From Gemmiger sp. An120 (lineage in GTDB: Bacteria; Bacillota; Clostridia; Oscillospirales; Ruminococcaceae), in assembly GCF_002160955.1 (NCBI RefSeq), contig NZ_NFLN01000006.1, positions 1-64,000 of the forward strand: a stretch of 64,000 bases of DNA, given 5' to 3'. Under the pieces are notes generated by a model. That model did not search any database, was not told the DNA's origin, and saw only the letters and a program-made list of their open reading frames with translations. The position numbers and the translations under genes are program-made. This document shows, piece after piece, positions 42,114 through 51,960 of this stretch (positions are counted from its first letter, which is position 1; the number at the start of each line of letters is the position of its first letter).

Positions 42114-44024
42114 TTACTCCTCGTCGTTGTTCAGCAGAGCCTTCATGGACAGGCTGATGCGCTTCTTGTCGAAGTCCACATCCAGCAGCTTCACGTTGAC
42201 CTCGTCGCCAACCTTCAGCACGTCGCCGACCTTCTCAACACGCTCGTTGGAGATCTCGCTGATGTGCACCAGGCCATCCACACCGGGCAGGATGCGGACG
42301 AAAGCGCCGAACTTGGTGATGCTGACCACGGGAGCGGTGAAGACGCTGCCGATGGGATACTCGTTGCGCAGCTTCTCCCAGGGGTTGTCCTCGGCCTTCT
42401 TGTAGCCCAGGGAAACCTTCTTGTTCTCGCGGTCCAGATCCTTCACGTACACCTCGATGGTGTCGCCCACGCTGACCACTTCGCTGGGGTGCTTGATGCG
42501 GTTCCAGCTCAGCTCGCTGATGTGGCACAGGCCGTCCACGCCGCCCACGTCCACGAAGGCGCCGTAGCTGGTCAGGCTCTTGACCACGCCGGTGTAGGTC
42601 TGGCCCACTTCCACGTTGGCCCAGAAGGCCTCACGCTTGGCGGCATTGGCCTCGGCGGTGACCTTGTTGATGCTGCCCACGATCTTGCGGCCGGCACACT
42701 CGGTGATCACCAGCTTGACGTTCTGCTTCACCAGCTGGGTGTAATCCTCATCACGGCGCATGGTAGCCTGGCTGCGGGGCACGAAGACCTTCACGCCCTT
42801 GACCAGAACAACGACGCCGCCCTTGTTGGCTTCGGTAACGACGCCTTCCATGACGGTGCCTTCCTCAGCGGCCTTGGCAATCTCTTCCAGGCCCTTGCGG
42901 CTCTCCAGCTTCTTCTTGGAGAGATAGACAGAACCTTCCTGGTCGTTGGTCTTCTCCACCACCAGGTCCAGCTCGTCGCCGACCTTGACCAGATCCTCAG
43001 CACGGGCAGAGGGATCGTCGGTCATCTCGCTCAGCTTCACATAGCCGGTGTGCTTAGTGCCGATGTCCACCTCGATCTCATTGGGCTTGACGCTGGTCAC
43101 GATGCCCTTGACAACTTTGCCGGCAAACACCGGTTTTGCCTCGGACGCTTCCAGCATCTCGGCAAAACTCATCTCGTCACGGATTTCTTCGCTCATACGG
43201 TTAAGTACCTCCTCAATTATAGACGATGGCGTGGAAGCCCCGGCGGTGACCCCCACCCGGCGCACGCCGGAAAACCACTCCGGCCGAAGCTCGTCCGCGG
43301 TTTCTACCGAGACGGCCCGCGTGTGCCTGGCGGCTACTTTCACCAGCTTCTGGGTGTTGGAAGAATGATGACCCCCGATGACAACCATCAGGTCGCATCG
43401 TTGGCTGAGGCCTTCCGCCTCCTGTTGCCTCGTCCACGTCGCACTACATATTGTATCAAAAAGCTCGGCGTTTGTATAGACTTTTTTTAGAAACTCCGCA
43501 CATTCTAACCATTTTGTAACTTGAAATGTGGTTTGTGCAACAACAAACAGCCCATTTTTCGTCATTTTTGGCCCATCCCAGGCCTGCAATTCGGCAAGAT
43601 CCGCAAATACGAACACCTCGCCGCGGGTGTGGCCCACGATGCCCTGCACCTCGGGATGGTTCTTGTCGCCGGCCACCAGCAGGCATTTGCCCTCCTCTTC
43701 GGCGCGGCGGGCAATGCGGTGGATCTTGGCCACAAAGGGGCAGGTGGCGTCGTGCACCACCAGGTTTCGCTGCGCCAGCTGGTCGTACACATCCCGGGGC
43801 ACCCCGTGGCTGCGGATCACCACCTCGTAGCCCTCCGGCACCTGGTCCGGGGTGTCCACCGTGATCACCCCGCGTCCGGCCAGGTCGGCCACGCACTGGG
43901 GGTTGTGGATCAGCGGGCCCAGGGTGGCCACCTTATGGCCCCCGTCGGCCAGGTCGTAGGTCATGCGCACCGCCCGGTCCACCCCAAAGCAGAACCCGGC
44001 GGTTTTGGCTTTCAGGATCTCCAT
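42114..44024 (-). CDS. ispH: fused HMBPP reductase IspH and ribosomal protein S1
   Basis: 636 residues. Residues 1-285 are IspH/LytB, the last MEP-pathway enzyme (HMBPP to IPP and DMAPP), with its three 4Fe-4S cysteines ([21 protein letters not shown]). Residues about 300-636 hold four S1 RNA-binding domains ([63 protein letters not shown]). This fusion is known in clostridia and kept as one reading frame here. Downstream of plsC (12 bp) in the conserved flavoprotein-cmk-plsC-ispH/S1 order. Confidence 0.96.
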   Translation of the reverse strand: MEILKAKTAGFCFGVDRAVRMTYDLADGGHKVATLGPLIHNPQCVADLAGRGVITVDTPDQVPEGYEVVIRSHGVPRDVYDQLAQRNLVVHDATCPFVAKIHRIARRAEEEGKCLLVAGDKNHPEVQGIVGHTRGEVFVFADLAELQAWDGPKMTKNGLFVVAQTTFQVTKWLECAEFLKKVYTNAELFDTICSATWTRQQEAEGLSQRCDLMVVIGGHHSSNTQKLVKVAARHTRAVSVETADELRPEWFSGVRRVGVTAGASTPSSIIEEVLNRMSEEIRDEMSFAEMLEASEAKPVFAGKVVKGIVTSVKPNEIEVDIGTKHTGYVKLSEMTDDPSARAEDLVKVGDELDLVVEKTNDQEGSVYLSKKKLESRKGLEEIAKAAEEGTVMEGVVTEANKGGVVVLVKGVKVFVPRSQATMRRDEDYTQLVKQNVKLVITECAGRKIVGSINKVTAEANAAKREAFWANVEVGQTYTGVVKSLTSYGAFVDVGGVDGLCHISELSWNRIKHPSEVVSVGDTIEVYVKDLDRENKKVSLGYKKAEDNPWEKLRNEYPIGSVFTAPVVSITKFGAFVRILPGVDGLVHISEISNERVEKVGDVLKVGDEVNVKLLDVDFDKKRISLSMKALLNNDEE

Positions 44025-44036
44025 ACCGCGTCTCCT

Positions 44037-44648
44037 TTAAAAATGATGCTGGTCATACAGCTGCTGCCAGGCGTCCAGCAGCATCTGCTTGCACTCCCGT
44101 AGGCGGGCGGCGGAGCGATGCTCCCCCAGGTAGAGCTGCTCGGCAGGGATGGGCGGCCCGAAACAGACCCGCACCCGGCAGAACAGCCGCATGTGCCCGG
44201 TGGAATAGATGATGCGGCAGGGGATCATGTCCGCATTGGCGGCGCTGGCCACCACGAAAGCCCCGCTCTTGACCTTGCCGGGCTCGCCGGTATGGCTGCG
44301 GGTGCCCTCCGGGAAGATCAGCATGCCCCGGCCGTTCTTGACCTCCTGGATGGCCTCGTCAATGACCTGGGTGTCCCCCTTGCCCCGATGCACGGCCACG
44401 ACCCCTACATACTTCAAAAACCAGGTGAAAAAGCCGTTGACCTGGAAGATCTCTTCCTTGCCCAGCACCAGCATCCGCCGGCCCCAGAACCGGGCCAGCA
44501 CCACGAACACCGGGTCGATGGCAGAGATATGGTTCGGGGCCAGTACGAACCCCTTGTCCTTGGGCAGGTATTCCCGCCCGTAGACCCGGATGCGGAACCC
44601 CAGGTGCCAGATCACCCAGGCGGCCGCCACGATTACCGCGTACAGCAC
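44037..44648 (-). CDS. plsC: 1-acyl-sn-glycerol-3-phosphate acyltransferase
   Basis: 203 residues. Makes phosphatidic acid from lysophosphatidic acid at the membrane. N-terminal hydrophobic helix, the acyltransferase box NHISAIDP (39-46) and glycerophosphate-binding FPEGTRS (112-118). Start is GTG 44648: AAAGGAGG of the overlapping cmk 3' end lies nine bases before it, while the frame further upstream is only the antisense-frame reading of cmk. Confidence 0.94.
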   Translation of the reverse strand: MLYAVIVAAAWVIWHLGFRIRVYGREYLPKDKGFVLAPNHISAIDPVFVVLARFWGRRMLVLGKEEIFQVNGFFTWFLKYVGVVAVHRGKGDTQVIDEAIQEVKNGRGMLIFPEGTRSHTGEPGKVKSGAFVVASAANADMIPCRIIYSTGHMRLFCRVRVCFGPPIPAEQLYLGEHRSAARLRECKQMLLDAWQQLYDQHHF

Positions 44649-44652
44649 CTTT

Positions 44653-45327
44653 TCAGCCCTCCTTTGCGGCGGCTTGCTCCACCAGCTTGCGCAAAGCGGC
44701 AAAGCTCTGCTCAAAATCCAGCTCGCTGGTATCCACCAGCACCGCGTCCTCGGCCTGCCGCAGCGGGGCGGCGGCCCGGTGGGTATCCTGATCATCCCGG
44801 GTGCGGATATCCCGCAGCACGGTGTCGTAGTCCGCGTCCACACCCTTGGCGGCCAGTTCGGCCTGGCGGCGGCGGGCCCGGGCTTCCGGGCTGGCGGTCA
44901 GGAAGATTTTCAGGGTGGCGTCGGGCAGCACCACGGTGCCGATGTCCCGCCCGTCCATGAGCACGTTGCTCTGCCGGGCCAGGCCCCGCTGGGTCTCCAG
45001 CAGGAACGCCCGCACCGCCGGATGGGCCGACACGCTGCTGGCGGCCATGCCCACCTGCTCGGCCCGGATGGCCTCAGACACATCCTCCCCATTCAGCAGG
45101 ATATGCTGCGCGCCGTCCGCGTAGCGCAGTTCCAGCTTGATGGCGGGCAGCAGGGCGGTCATCTGGGCCTCATCCTTCAGGTCGGCCCCGGCCCGCAGGC
45201 CGTACAGCCCGATGGCCCGGTACATGGCCCCGGTATCCACATACACATAGCCCAGCTCGGCGGCCAGCCGCCGGGCCAGCGTGGACTTGCCGGCCCCGGA
45301 CGGGCCGTCGATGGCAACACTGATCAT
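44653..45327 (-). CDS. cmk: cytidylate kinase
   Basis: 224 residues. Phosphorylates CMP/dCMP. P-loop GPSGAGKST at residues 8-16, YVDTGAMYRA, MDGRDIGTVVLPDA and RARRRQ lid region. ATG 45327 is preferred (GAGG nine bases upstream) to ATG 45336. Sits between the flavoprotein and plsC in a conserved order; CMP recycling also matters for the CMP-nonulosonate pathway further along the strand. Confidence 0.95.
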   Translation of the reverse strand: MISVAIDGPSGAGKSTLARRLAAELGYVYVDTGAMYRAIGLYGLRAGADLKDEAQMTALLPAIKLELRYADGAQHILLNGEDVSEAIRAEQVGMAASSVSAHPAVRAFLLETQRGLARQSNVLMDGRDIGTVVLPDATLKIFLTASPEARARRRQAELAAKGVDADYDTVLRDIRTRDDQDTHRAAAPLRQAEDAVLVDTSELDFEQSFAALRKLVEQAAAKEG

Positions 45328-45364
45328 CTTGTACATCCTCTTTTCTTTGGTTTGCAATTCCAAT

Positions 45365-46591
45365 TCACGCGCCGGCCTGTTCGGCCAGGGCCCGGGCGGC
45401 CGCCTGGGCGGTGCTCCAGGCGATCTGCAGGTTGTAGCCGCCGGTGTAGGCGTCCACGTCCAGCACCTCCCCGGCGAAATACAGCCCCGGGCACAGCCGG
45501 GATTCCATGGTGCGGGGGTTCACCTGCCGCACGTCCACCCCGCCGCTGGTGATGACGGCGTGTTCCAGGTCGCCCCGGCTGCGGATGGGCACCCGCCAGT
45601 CCTTGAGCAGCTTCACCAAGGCCTGTTTTTCTTCCCGGGTGATCTGGTTGGCTTTCCGGTCGGCGGGCACACCCCACCGCTCGCAGGCCACCGGTCGCAT
45701 CTTGGCGGGCAGCAGCAGATCCAGGGCGTTTACCGCGTCCTTGTTGGCCAGTTTGGCAAAATCGCCGGTGATCCGTTTGTAGAGAGCGGCCTCGTCCAGC
45801 GCGGGTTTCAGATCGATGGACGCCTCGTATTTGTGGGCGCGCATATCCCGGATATGGGCCGAGGCGCTCAGGGTCAGCGGCCCCGAGATACCGAAGTGGG
45901 TAAAGAGCATCTCGCCCCGCTCCCGGAAAATCTCCTTGCCGTCCTCCAGCAGGCTCAGCTCCACGTTGCGCAGGGACAGGCCGGTCATCTGGCGGCAGAG
46001 GCCGCCCGCCTCCACCAGGCTTACCAGGCTGGGCACCGGGTCCACGATGGTGTGGCCCGCCTGGGCGGCCAGCTTGTAGCCGTCCCCGGTGGAGCCGGTG
46101 GCCGGGTAGGACACCCCGCCGGTGGCGATGAGCACCGCGTCGGCGGCAAAATCGCCGGTATCCGCCCGCACGCCGGTGCAGCGGCCGTCCTCCAGCAGCA
46201 GTTCCCGGGCCTCGGCCCGGACGAGCTTTGCGCCCTCGGCCCAGCGCAGCAGAGCGTAGCGCACCTCGGAGGCCTTGTCGCTTTCCGGGAAGACCCGGCG
46301 GCCCCGCTCGGTTTTCAGCGGCACGCCCAGATCCTCAAAAAAGGCCATGGCATCGGCGGTGCCGAAAGCCCGCAGGCAGGAATACAAAAACCGGGGATTG
46401 GTGCGCACGTTGCGCAGAAATTCCTCGTTGTCGCAGTTGTTGGTCAGGTTGCACCGGCCCTTGCCGGTGACCAGAATCTTTTTGGCGGGTTCGGGCATAT
46501 GTTCCAGCACGGTGACCCGGCACCCGGCCCGCACGGCAGCCCCGGCGGCCATGAGACCGGCGGCGCCGGCCCCCACGATCACGACCTGCAT
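45365..46591 (-). CDS. HI0933/YhiN family FAD-dependent oxidoreductase
   Basis: 408 residues. N-terminal dinucleotide-binding GAGAAGLMAA, KKILVTGKGRCNLTN (family hallmark), ATGGVSYPATGSTGDGY, C-terminal AGEVLDVDAYTGGYNLQIAWSTG-like segment. BaiN/YhiN-type flavoproteins; physiological substrate uncertain (one member is linked to bile acid dehydroxylation). Head of the conserved cmk-plsC-ispH/S1 block; overlaps the previous gene by 13 bp. Confidence 0.92.
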   Translation of the reverse strand: MQVVIVGAGAAGLMAAGAAVRAGCRVTVLEHMPEPAKKILVTGKGRCNLTNNCDNEEFLRNVRTNPRFLYSCLRAFGTADAMAFFEDLGVPLKTERGRRVFPESDKASEVRYALLRWAEGAKLVRAEARELLLEDGRCTGVRADTGDFAADAVLIATGGVSYPATGSTGDGYKLAAQAGHTIVDPVPSLVSLVEAGGLCRQMTGLSLRNVELSLLEDGKEIFRERGEMLFTHFGISGPLTLSASAHIRDMRAHKYEASIDLKPALDEAALYKRITGDFAKLANKDAVNALDLLLPAKMRPVACERWGVPADRKANQITREEKQALVKLLKDWRVPIRSRGDLEHAVITSGGVDVRQVNPRTMESRLCPGLYFAGEVLDVDAYTGGYNLQIAWSTAQAAARALAEQAGA

Positions 46592-48267
46592 GCGGCGGCC
46601 TCCTTTCGGGTGAGCAGCCCGCCCGCCGCGTAGAGCAGCAGCAGCGGGTGCACGGTGGACAGATACATCACATAGGTGCCGATGTTGAAGCTGGATACCT
46701 CCACAAAGGCGATCATAAAGCAGCGCAGCAGCGCCATGGCCAGCACCCCGGCCAGCGCCAGCCAGAGCAGCAGCCCGTCCGCCGAGCGGCGGCGCAGCAT
46801 CCCCCAGCCCAGGTACAGCTGCCGGGCCAGGGCCGCCGCCAGCGCCAGCGGCAGGGCCACGGCGTAGAGCAGCCGCAACGCCTCAAAGGCCTTGTAGACC
46901 AGCATCCGCAGCGGGTGGTAGTAGGGCAGGTCGGTGCCCGCCTGGGCCGCGTCGTTGGTGGTGCAGCCCAGATATTCGTGATACACCGCCAGGTCTTCCG
47001 GCTGGCCCAGGCTGCGCTGGTCGGCGTAGTAGGGGGCGCAGTCCTGGAAGGTGGCCGCGTACCAGAAGCTGTGCAGGCCCTCCGCCAGCACCGGGGCCAC
47101 ATACTCCGCCCGGATGGGGGCGGTGGTGGAGGACCGGCGGGGCAGGTCACAGGGCAGCTGGCCGCTGTCGCACAGTTCGTTGATCTGGTCGGCTACCGCC
47201 TGCCAGTGCTCGGCGGCAGTCTGGGGCGTTTCGTACCAGCCCTCGTACTGGGCGGCGCGGCGCAGCGCCCAGTAGAAGCCGCCGGTCTGGTAATCCCCGT
47301 CCGGGCGGCCGATCCAGGCATCCCGGAACTTCTCGTCCTCTTCCAGCCAGTATTCCAGCTGGGCCAGTTCGGGCACCTGGTCATAGAGCTTTTCCCGCAC
47401 GTCGGCGGGCACCGCCACCAGCGGGTCCCAGTCCTCGTGGGTGACCCGGGTCATGGCGCCGAAAGCTTCGGCAAAGGCTCCGGTGGAAAAGTCGCTGGTG
47501 GCCCAGAGCCCATAGTGCTGCCAGTTCAGCAGGCAGATCAGGTTGACGCACACCGCGGTGAGGGCAAAGGGCACAGCCAGCACCGCCACCCGCCCGCCGC
47601 GGCGGGCAAGGCCGGGCAGCCGCAGCACCGCCACGGCGGTGGCAATGACGGCCACCACCGCAAAGGGCAGCAGCCACATGCCATCCTCCCGGGTGATCCA
47701 GGCAAGACCCATGCCAAGGCCCGCCATCGCCAGCCAGCCCAGCTGGCGGCGCACCGGCCCGGCGCAGCGCAGCGCCACCCCGATGAACCCGGCAAAGGCG
47801 TACAGGCACAGGGCCGGGAAGATGTTGTCCCGGTATACCCGCAGGGTAAAACTGGCCGCGGCGGCGGGGCTGTAGGCCAGCAGGCCGAACACCGCCAGCC
47901 GCATCCAGCGGCGGGGCAGCACCGGGGCCAGGGCAAAGGCCGCCGCCAGCGCCGCGCCGCACATAAGCAGCTGCCCGCCCATCAGGTAGGGCACCCCCAG
48001 CAGGTGGAGAAAGGCCAGCCACACCGCGAAGAACATCTGTTTGGACAGGGTCAGGTAATCGTAGGCCCCCAGCCAGTTGCCGGCGGTAATGCTCTGGGCG
48101 GCCCGGAACATCAGCTCGTCGTCCAGCGGCGCGCCGTCGATCCAGACGTACACGTCCTGGCAGGAGGCCAGCACCAGACGCCCGGCGATGAGCACCACAA
48201 CCAGCACCCAGAACAGCACCGGCCCCATATCCCCTTGTTTTGCCCCGAAAGACTTGCGAAATTTCAT
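46579..48267 (-). CDS. polytopic membrane protein, probable GT-C-type glycosyltransferase
   Basis: 562 residues, about 10-12 hydrophobic segments. The N-terminal part (LDDELMFRAAQSITAGNWLGAYDYLTLSK) has the acidic first loop and YLTLSKQMFF pattern typical of GT-C glycosyltransferases; a large soluble loop (about residues 265-420) contains no familiar domain. Exact family not recognised. Overlaps the flavoprotein start by 13 bp, linking the glycan and housekeeping parts of the strand into one transcription unit. Confidence 0.72.
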   Translation of the reverse strand: MKFRKSFGAKQGDMGPVLFWVLVVVLIAGRLVLASCQDVYVWIDGAPLDDELMFRAAQSITAGNWLGAYDYLTLSKQMFFAVWLAFLHLLGVPYLMGGQLLMCGAALAAAFALAPVLPRRWMRLAVFGLLAYSPAAAASFTLRVYRDNIFPALCLYAFAGFIGVALRCAGPVRRQLGWLAMAGLGMGLAWITREDGMWLLPFAVVAVIATAVAVLRLPGLARRGGRVAVLAVPFALTAVCVNLICLLNWQHYGLWATSDFSTGAFAEAFGAMTRVTHEDWDPLVAVPADVREKLYDQVPELAQLEYWLEEDEKFRDAWIGRPDGDYQTGGFYWALRRAAQYEGWYETPQTAAEHWQAVADQINELCDSGQLPCDLPRRSSTTAPIRAEYVAPVLAEGLHSFWYAATFQDCAPYYADQRSLGQPEDLAVYHEYLGCTTNDAAQAGTDLPYYHPLRMLVYKAFEALRLLYAVALPLALAAALARQLYLGWGMLRRRSADGLLLWLALAGVLAMALLRCFMIAFVEVSSFNIGTYVMYLSTVHPLLLLYAAGGLLTRKEAAACRS

Positions 48268-48289
48268 GGTGTTTTCCTTATTATCTGAT

Positions 48290-49883
48290 TTATTCGGCCA
48301 GGCGTACCGCCAGTACGTCCCCTATCCATCGTATACGGCTTTCATCCGGCCAGGGTTTCATGGCCGCGTATTCTGCACTGGCCAATATGCTGTTTTGGGT
48401 ATCGGTACTGGCCGCGGAGAAATTCGTACCGAAATTGTCGTTCATGAACACTCTGTAGGCAAAATCTCCATACAGGAGAGAATCCGTATGCAGGCCGCGT
48501 ATATTGAGACGCAGCCTGTCCCCGTACTGCATCAGCGGGCTTTCACTGGCGACAGGCACCGACTTGCCCGCAAAGAAAACCGTGCTGTTGATGGAATATC
48601 CTTCCTGCATTTCCAAACGGGAAAGAATCCGGTTGGTGTTTGCCAGATCCCGCTGCTCAATCATCTCCAGCAACCGGGCAGCCTGATTTGCCACCAGTAC
48701 AAATTGCCAGCTCATAAGAAGCACTGCCGCCAAAGTTGCCCATCTGACCCCCTGCACCCAGGTACGCAGGGAAGAACGCAGCCAATCAGCAAACACAAGC
48801 GGAATTATCACAAACAATCCATTGGCAAAACCATTCAGGGAATTGTAGGGGAATGTATTGGGCTGAGGTATAGCCAGTGTTGTAGCGCCGGCGGGCAGCA
48901 GGAGCAGAATGACGCCGCCCAGCAGCCAATAGGGAACTGCTTTTCTCTCTGCCGCACGCATCCCCTGTTCGCGGATCCCTGCTGCCAGCAGAGCAACCGC
49001 CATCAGGCCCATCAGGCCCAGAATCGCCCATCCCAGCAGCTGCCAGAACAGGTTTGTGGCATAGAACAGCTTATCCAGAAAAATGTGCCGCGAACCCAAG
49101 ATAGATCTCTTTTACTACCTGCAGGCTTCCCACCGGGTCGAGGCTTCCCATGCTTGCAAATCCGCCGTAGTCGCTTGCCTCAATTCCCTGCAAGGCAAGC
49201 GCCAGCTTTGCGCTGAGCATGTAGCCGGCCACCCCAATAACCCCCATGCCCGCCATCCGGCCCGCGACCGGCAGCATCTTGCGGGGGCCATCCTGCAAAA
49301 CCGCCTTAAAGCAGACCAGCAGGCAAAGCAGCACGGCCACATCGAGATAGGCCTGATAAATCGCCATAGACAGGCAGAGCATCACTGCGCCGGCCGCAAT
49401 TCCCCGCCAGGATTCCCAGCGCCGCGCAGCAAGTACCGCCGCACCGGCCAGCAGCAACGCCAGCATATACGGATCCGCCGCATAAGCAAAGAGCAGTGTG
49501 GTGGAAAATGCCGGCAGCACAGCCAGGCAGCCGCCGATCAGCCCGCACAGAAACGGCGTTTCAATCTGCAGCAATTCCACCAGAACCACAGCAAACAGCC
49601 CCAGATAGCCGATTGCCAGCAAGGCGTTCAGGGCGGGCAGTTCCATGTAAGAACTGATGGCGCCCGCCCACTGAAGCAGCCAACGGCCCAGGAATGTACT
49701 GTCTTGGGCGCTGTAAACATAATAAGGGGTGTCGTCTACCTGCAGGAAGTTCACCATGCGATACAGATGAACCAGCAAGCCCGTGATCGCCGTTCCCCCG
49801 AATGCCCAGGTCCACTGTACCTTAATCCGCCTTTTCAGGTCAGCCAGGGCTTGTTCCGGCGATAGGATCTGCTGCGCAACCAT
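48290..49883 (-). pseudogene. GtrII-like glucosyltransferase, frameshifted
   Basis: Two adjoining frames make one GtrII-type protein of about 530 residues with many helices. Part one (49883-49071, MVAQQILSPEQALADL...) has DDTPYYVYSAQDSTFLGRWLL, the GtrII-like acidic loop; part two (about 49080-48290) ends YGDFAYRVFMNDNFG...RIRWIGDVLAVRLAE. The break coincides with five T on the minus strand (49079-49083): four would restore AHFLDKLFY. It may be an assembly error, a recent mutation or phase-variable. The gene is visibly less GC-rich than its neighbours, suggesting transfer. Partner of the GT2 gene 9 bp upstream; would glucosylate a surface polymer outside the membrane. Confidence 0.75.
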
Positions 49884-49892
49884 TCTGTTTCC

Positions 49893-50813
49893 TCACTTTT
49901 GCAGTTTTTCGATGGATTCCACCAGGTATTTCTGCCGCCGGAACACCAGATCCACCAGCAGGCTCAGATACTTGATGACCAGGGTGAGCACCAGGAACAC
50001 CCCGGAGAATCCCACCGTAAGCACAAACATGGTGGTGGTCCAGCCCTCGATGGGGCGGCCGGTAAGGGCCACCGCCAGGGTGTAGACCAGTTCGGCCAGG
50101 GTGAGCAGCAGCATACCCACCGTGACTGTCAGGCTCAGCTTGTAGCCCGCGGCGGTGTAGAGGGCCAGGCTGTCGGCGGCCAGGTCCAGACGCTCGCCGT
50201 CCTCGGCGGCCAGCCGCCCGGAGAAGGTGAGCGCCGCCACCCGCAGCCCGCTGGCGGCGTAGGCCGCCTTGCGGTAGGGCAGGTGTTCGCTGACCGCGTG
50301 CACCCGGTTGATGGCCCGGCGGCTGACCAGCCGGAAAGCGTCGGTGGTCAAAGGATAGGCCGAACGGCTGAACCGGTTGAAGATGCGGTAGAACAGGTGA
50401 CTGAACGCCCGGGTCTTTTCCGGGCCCACGGTGACGATGTCGTTGCCCTCCAGCGCTTTCTCGTAGGCCTGCCAGATCATCTCCGGGGCGTAGGGGGTCT
50501 GCAGGGTGTCGAACTCGTAGACGAAATCCCCGATGGCCGCGTCCAGGCCGGCGTTCATGCACAGCTCCCGGCCCTGGCGCAGACTCATGTGCAGGACGGT
50601 CAGGGGCTTGTCCAGGTTTTCCGCCGCCCAGCGGCGCACCGTTTCGGCGGTGCCGTCGGTGCAGCGGTCGTCCACGCAGATGATCTCGTACTGTTTGAAA
50701 TGCTCCTCCAGCTGGCCGTGCAGCATCCGGAGAAACGGCACGGCCCGGTCGGCGCTGCCCTCGGGCAGGTAGACCACCGCGCTGAGAAAATTGCTCTCTT
50801 TATTCTTCGCCAT
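49893..50813 (-). CDS. GtrB-like family 2 glycosyltransferase with two C-terminal helices
   Basis: 306 residues. GT2 catalytic domain (VVYLPEG, EIICVDDRCTDGT, the QGRELCMNAGLDAA and YEFDTLQTP region corresponding to the DxD) followed by two membrane helices (about 225-285), the plan of GtrB/DPM1-type polyprenyl-phosphate glycosyltransferases. Likely makes undecaprenyl-phosphate-sugar for the GtrII protein encoded next. Overlaps the FAD oxidoreductase by 14 bp. Confidence 0.85.
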   Translation of the reverse strand: MAKNKESNFLSAVVYLPEGSADRAVPFLRMLHGQLEEHFKQYEIICVDDRCTDGTAETVRRWAAENLDKPLTVLHMSLRQGRELCMNAGLDAAIGDFVYEFDTLQTPYAPEMIWQAYEKALEGNDIVTVGPEKTRAFSHLFYRIFNRFSRSAYPLTTDAFRLVSRRAINRVHAVSEHLPYRKAAYAASGLRVAALTFSGRLAAEDGERLDLAADSLALYTAAGYKLSLTVTVGMLLLTLAELVYTLAVALTGRPIEGWTTTMFVLTVGFSGVFLVLTLVIKYLSLLVDLVFRRQKYLVESIEKLQK

Positions 50814-51927
50814 AGCGCAGCACCTCGTCCAAATCGTATACGGTATTGATCTTGCCGCTGAGCACGCTCACAAACGCCGGGTCGCCGGTATACTGCCGGA
50901 TGACCGTGGGGCGGGAGTCGTCGATCTCGCTGGCCTTTAAGATCGGCTTCATGCTGAACAGGCTGTGGGAATAGGCAAAGCCGTATTCCTCGCGCAGGTA
51001 CTTGCGGGCCAGCTGGCTCATCATGGGCCAGGCGCTTTCCGGCCGGGCGGGGCAGCTGTCGCAGTTGGCCAGGTCCCCCGGGCGGCAGCATCCGCCGCTG
51101 CGCGCCTGACAGGCGAAGGTGGGCAGCGAATCGTAGCTGGTCACGTGGGGGGTAAAGGTGACGCTGGTCAAACTGTGCAGTCCGGTACGGCCAAAGGGCA
51201 TCAGGGAGAAGAAGGGCCCGTCCATCACGGTGACGCCGGTGTTTTTCAGCCGCTCGTCCACGGTGCAGAGGATGATCTCGCACAGCTCGTATTTGATGGC
51301 AAAGGGCTCAAGGCCCAGCATGGCGTGCAGCTCGTTGACACCCGCGTAGGTGGCGTTGAGCAAAAACGGCGCTTCGGCGGTGATGTCCCCCGCCCTGACC
51401 TGCCAGACGCTGCCCGTCCGCTGCACCGATTCCGGTTTGTGGGAGTAGGCGATGGTCACGTTAGGCAGGGCAGCCAGCTTTTCGAGGAAATGCTTCTTCA
51501 GGATCTGGGCGTCGTAGGTGTATTCGGTGGTCAGGAACGCCCCGTCGCACTGGCCGGGGTTGAAGTATTTTTCCGGGGACACGTCGTCGCAGCGGATATG
51601 GGCGGCGGCGCAGAATTTGCGGAACTGCTCGGCGTTGGTCCAGGAGAAGTGGGCACTGGTGGCGTAGACCTGGTCAAACTCGGTAAGCAGACAGAAGCCG
51701 TAGTCACGACAGAACCGCTCGAAATACCCGGCGCTCTTGATAGCGGTGGAGTAACTGCGGGGGTAGTGATAGCCCATATGCACCCGGGCCTGGTTGATAT
51801 AGGTGGCCCGCATGAAGGGGCCGGGGTCCTTTTCCAGCACCAGCACCCGCTGGCCGCGGGCGCCGCATTGCTCGGCGGCGTAGAGCCCGTACAGCCCCGC
51901 GCCCACAATGATTTTATCCCAGGTCAT
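50800..51927 (-). CDS. FAD-dependent oxidoreductase of a surface-glycan cluster
   Basis: 375 residues. N-terminal FAD-binding GAGLYGLYAAEQ, LVLEKDPGPFMRATY; DAO-like fold. About residues 272-292 contain five closely spaced cysteines (C-x6-CC-x7-C-x2-C), which could bind Zn or an iron-sulfur cluster. Flanked on both sides by GT2 genes. Resembles DAO-type enzymes recurrently found beside GT2 and sugar-phosphate-isomerase genes in bacterial polysaccharide loci; reaction unknown. Confidence 0.82.
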   Translation of the reverse strand: MTWDKIIVGAGLYGLYAAEQCGARGQRVLVLEKDPGPFMRATYINQARVHMGYHYPRSYSTAIKSAGYFERFCRDYGFCLLTEFDQVYATSAHFSWTNAEQFRKFCAAAHIRCDDVSPEKYFNPGQCDGAFLTTEYTYDAQILKKHFLEKLAALPNVTIAYSHKPESVQRTGSVWQVRAGDITAEAPFLLNATYAGVNELHAMLGLEPFAIKYELCEIILCTVDERLKNTGVTVMDGPFFSLMPFGRTGLHSLTSVTFTPHVTSYDSLPTFACQARSGGCCRPGDLANCDSCPARPESAWPMMSQLARKYLREEYGFAYSHSLFSMKPILKASEIDDSRPTVIRQYTGDPAFVSVLSGKINTVYDLDEVLRYGEE

Positions 51928-51960
51928 ACAAGACCTCCCGTTTGTAATTAGGATACCCCG

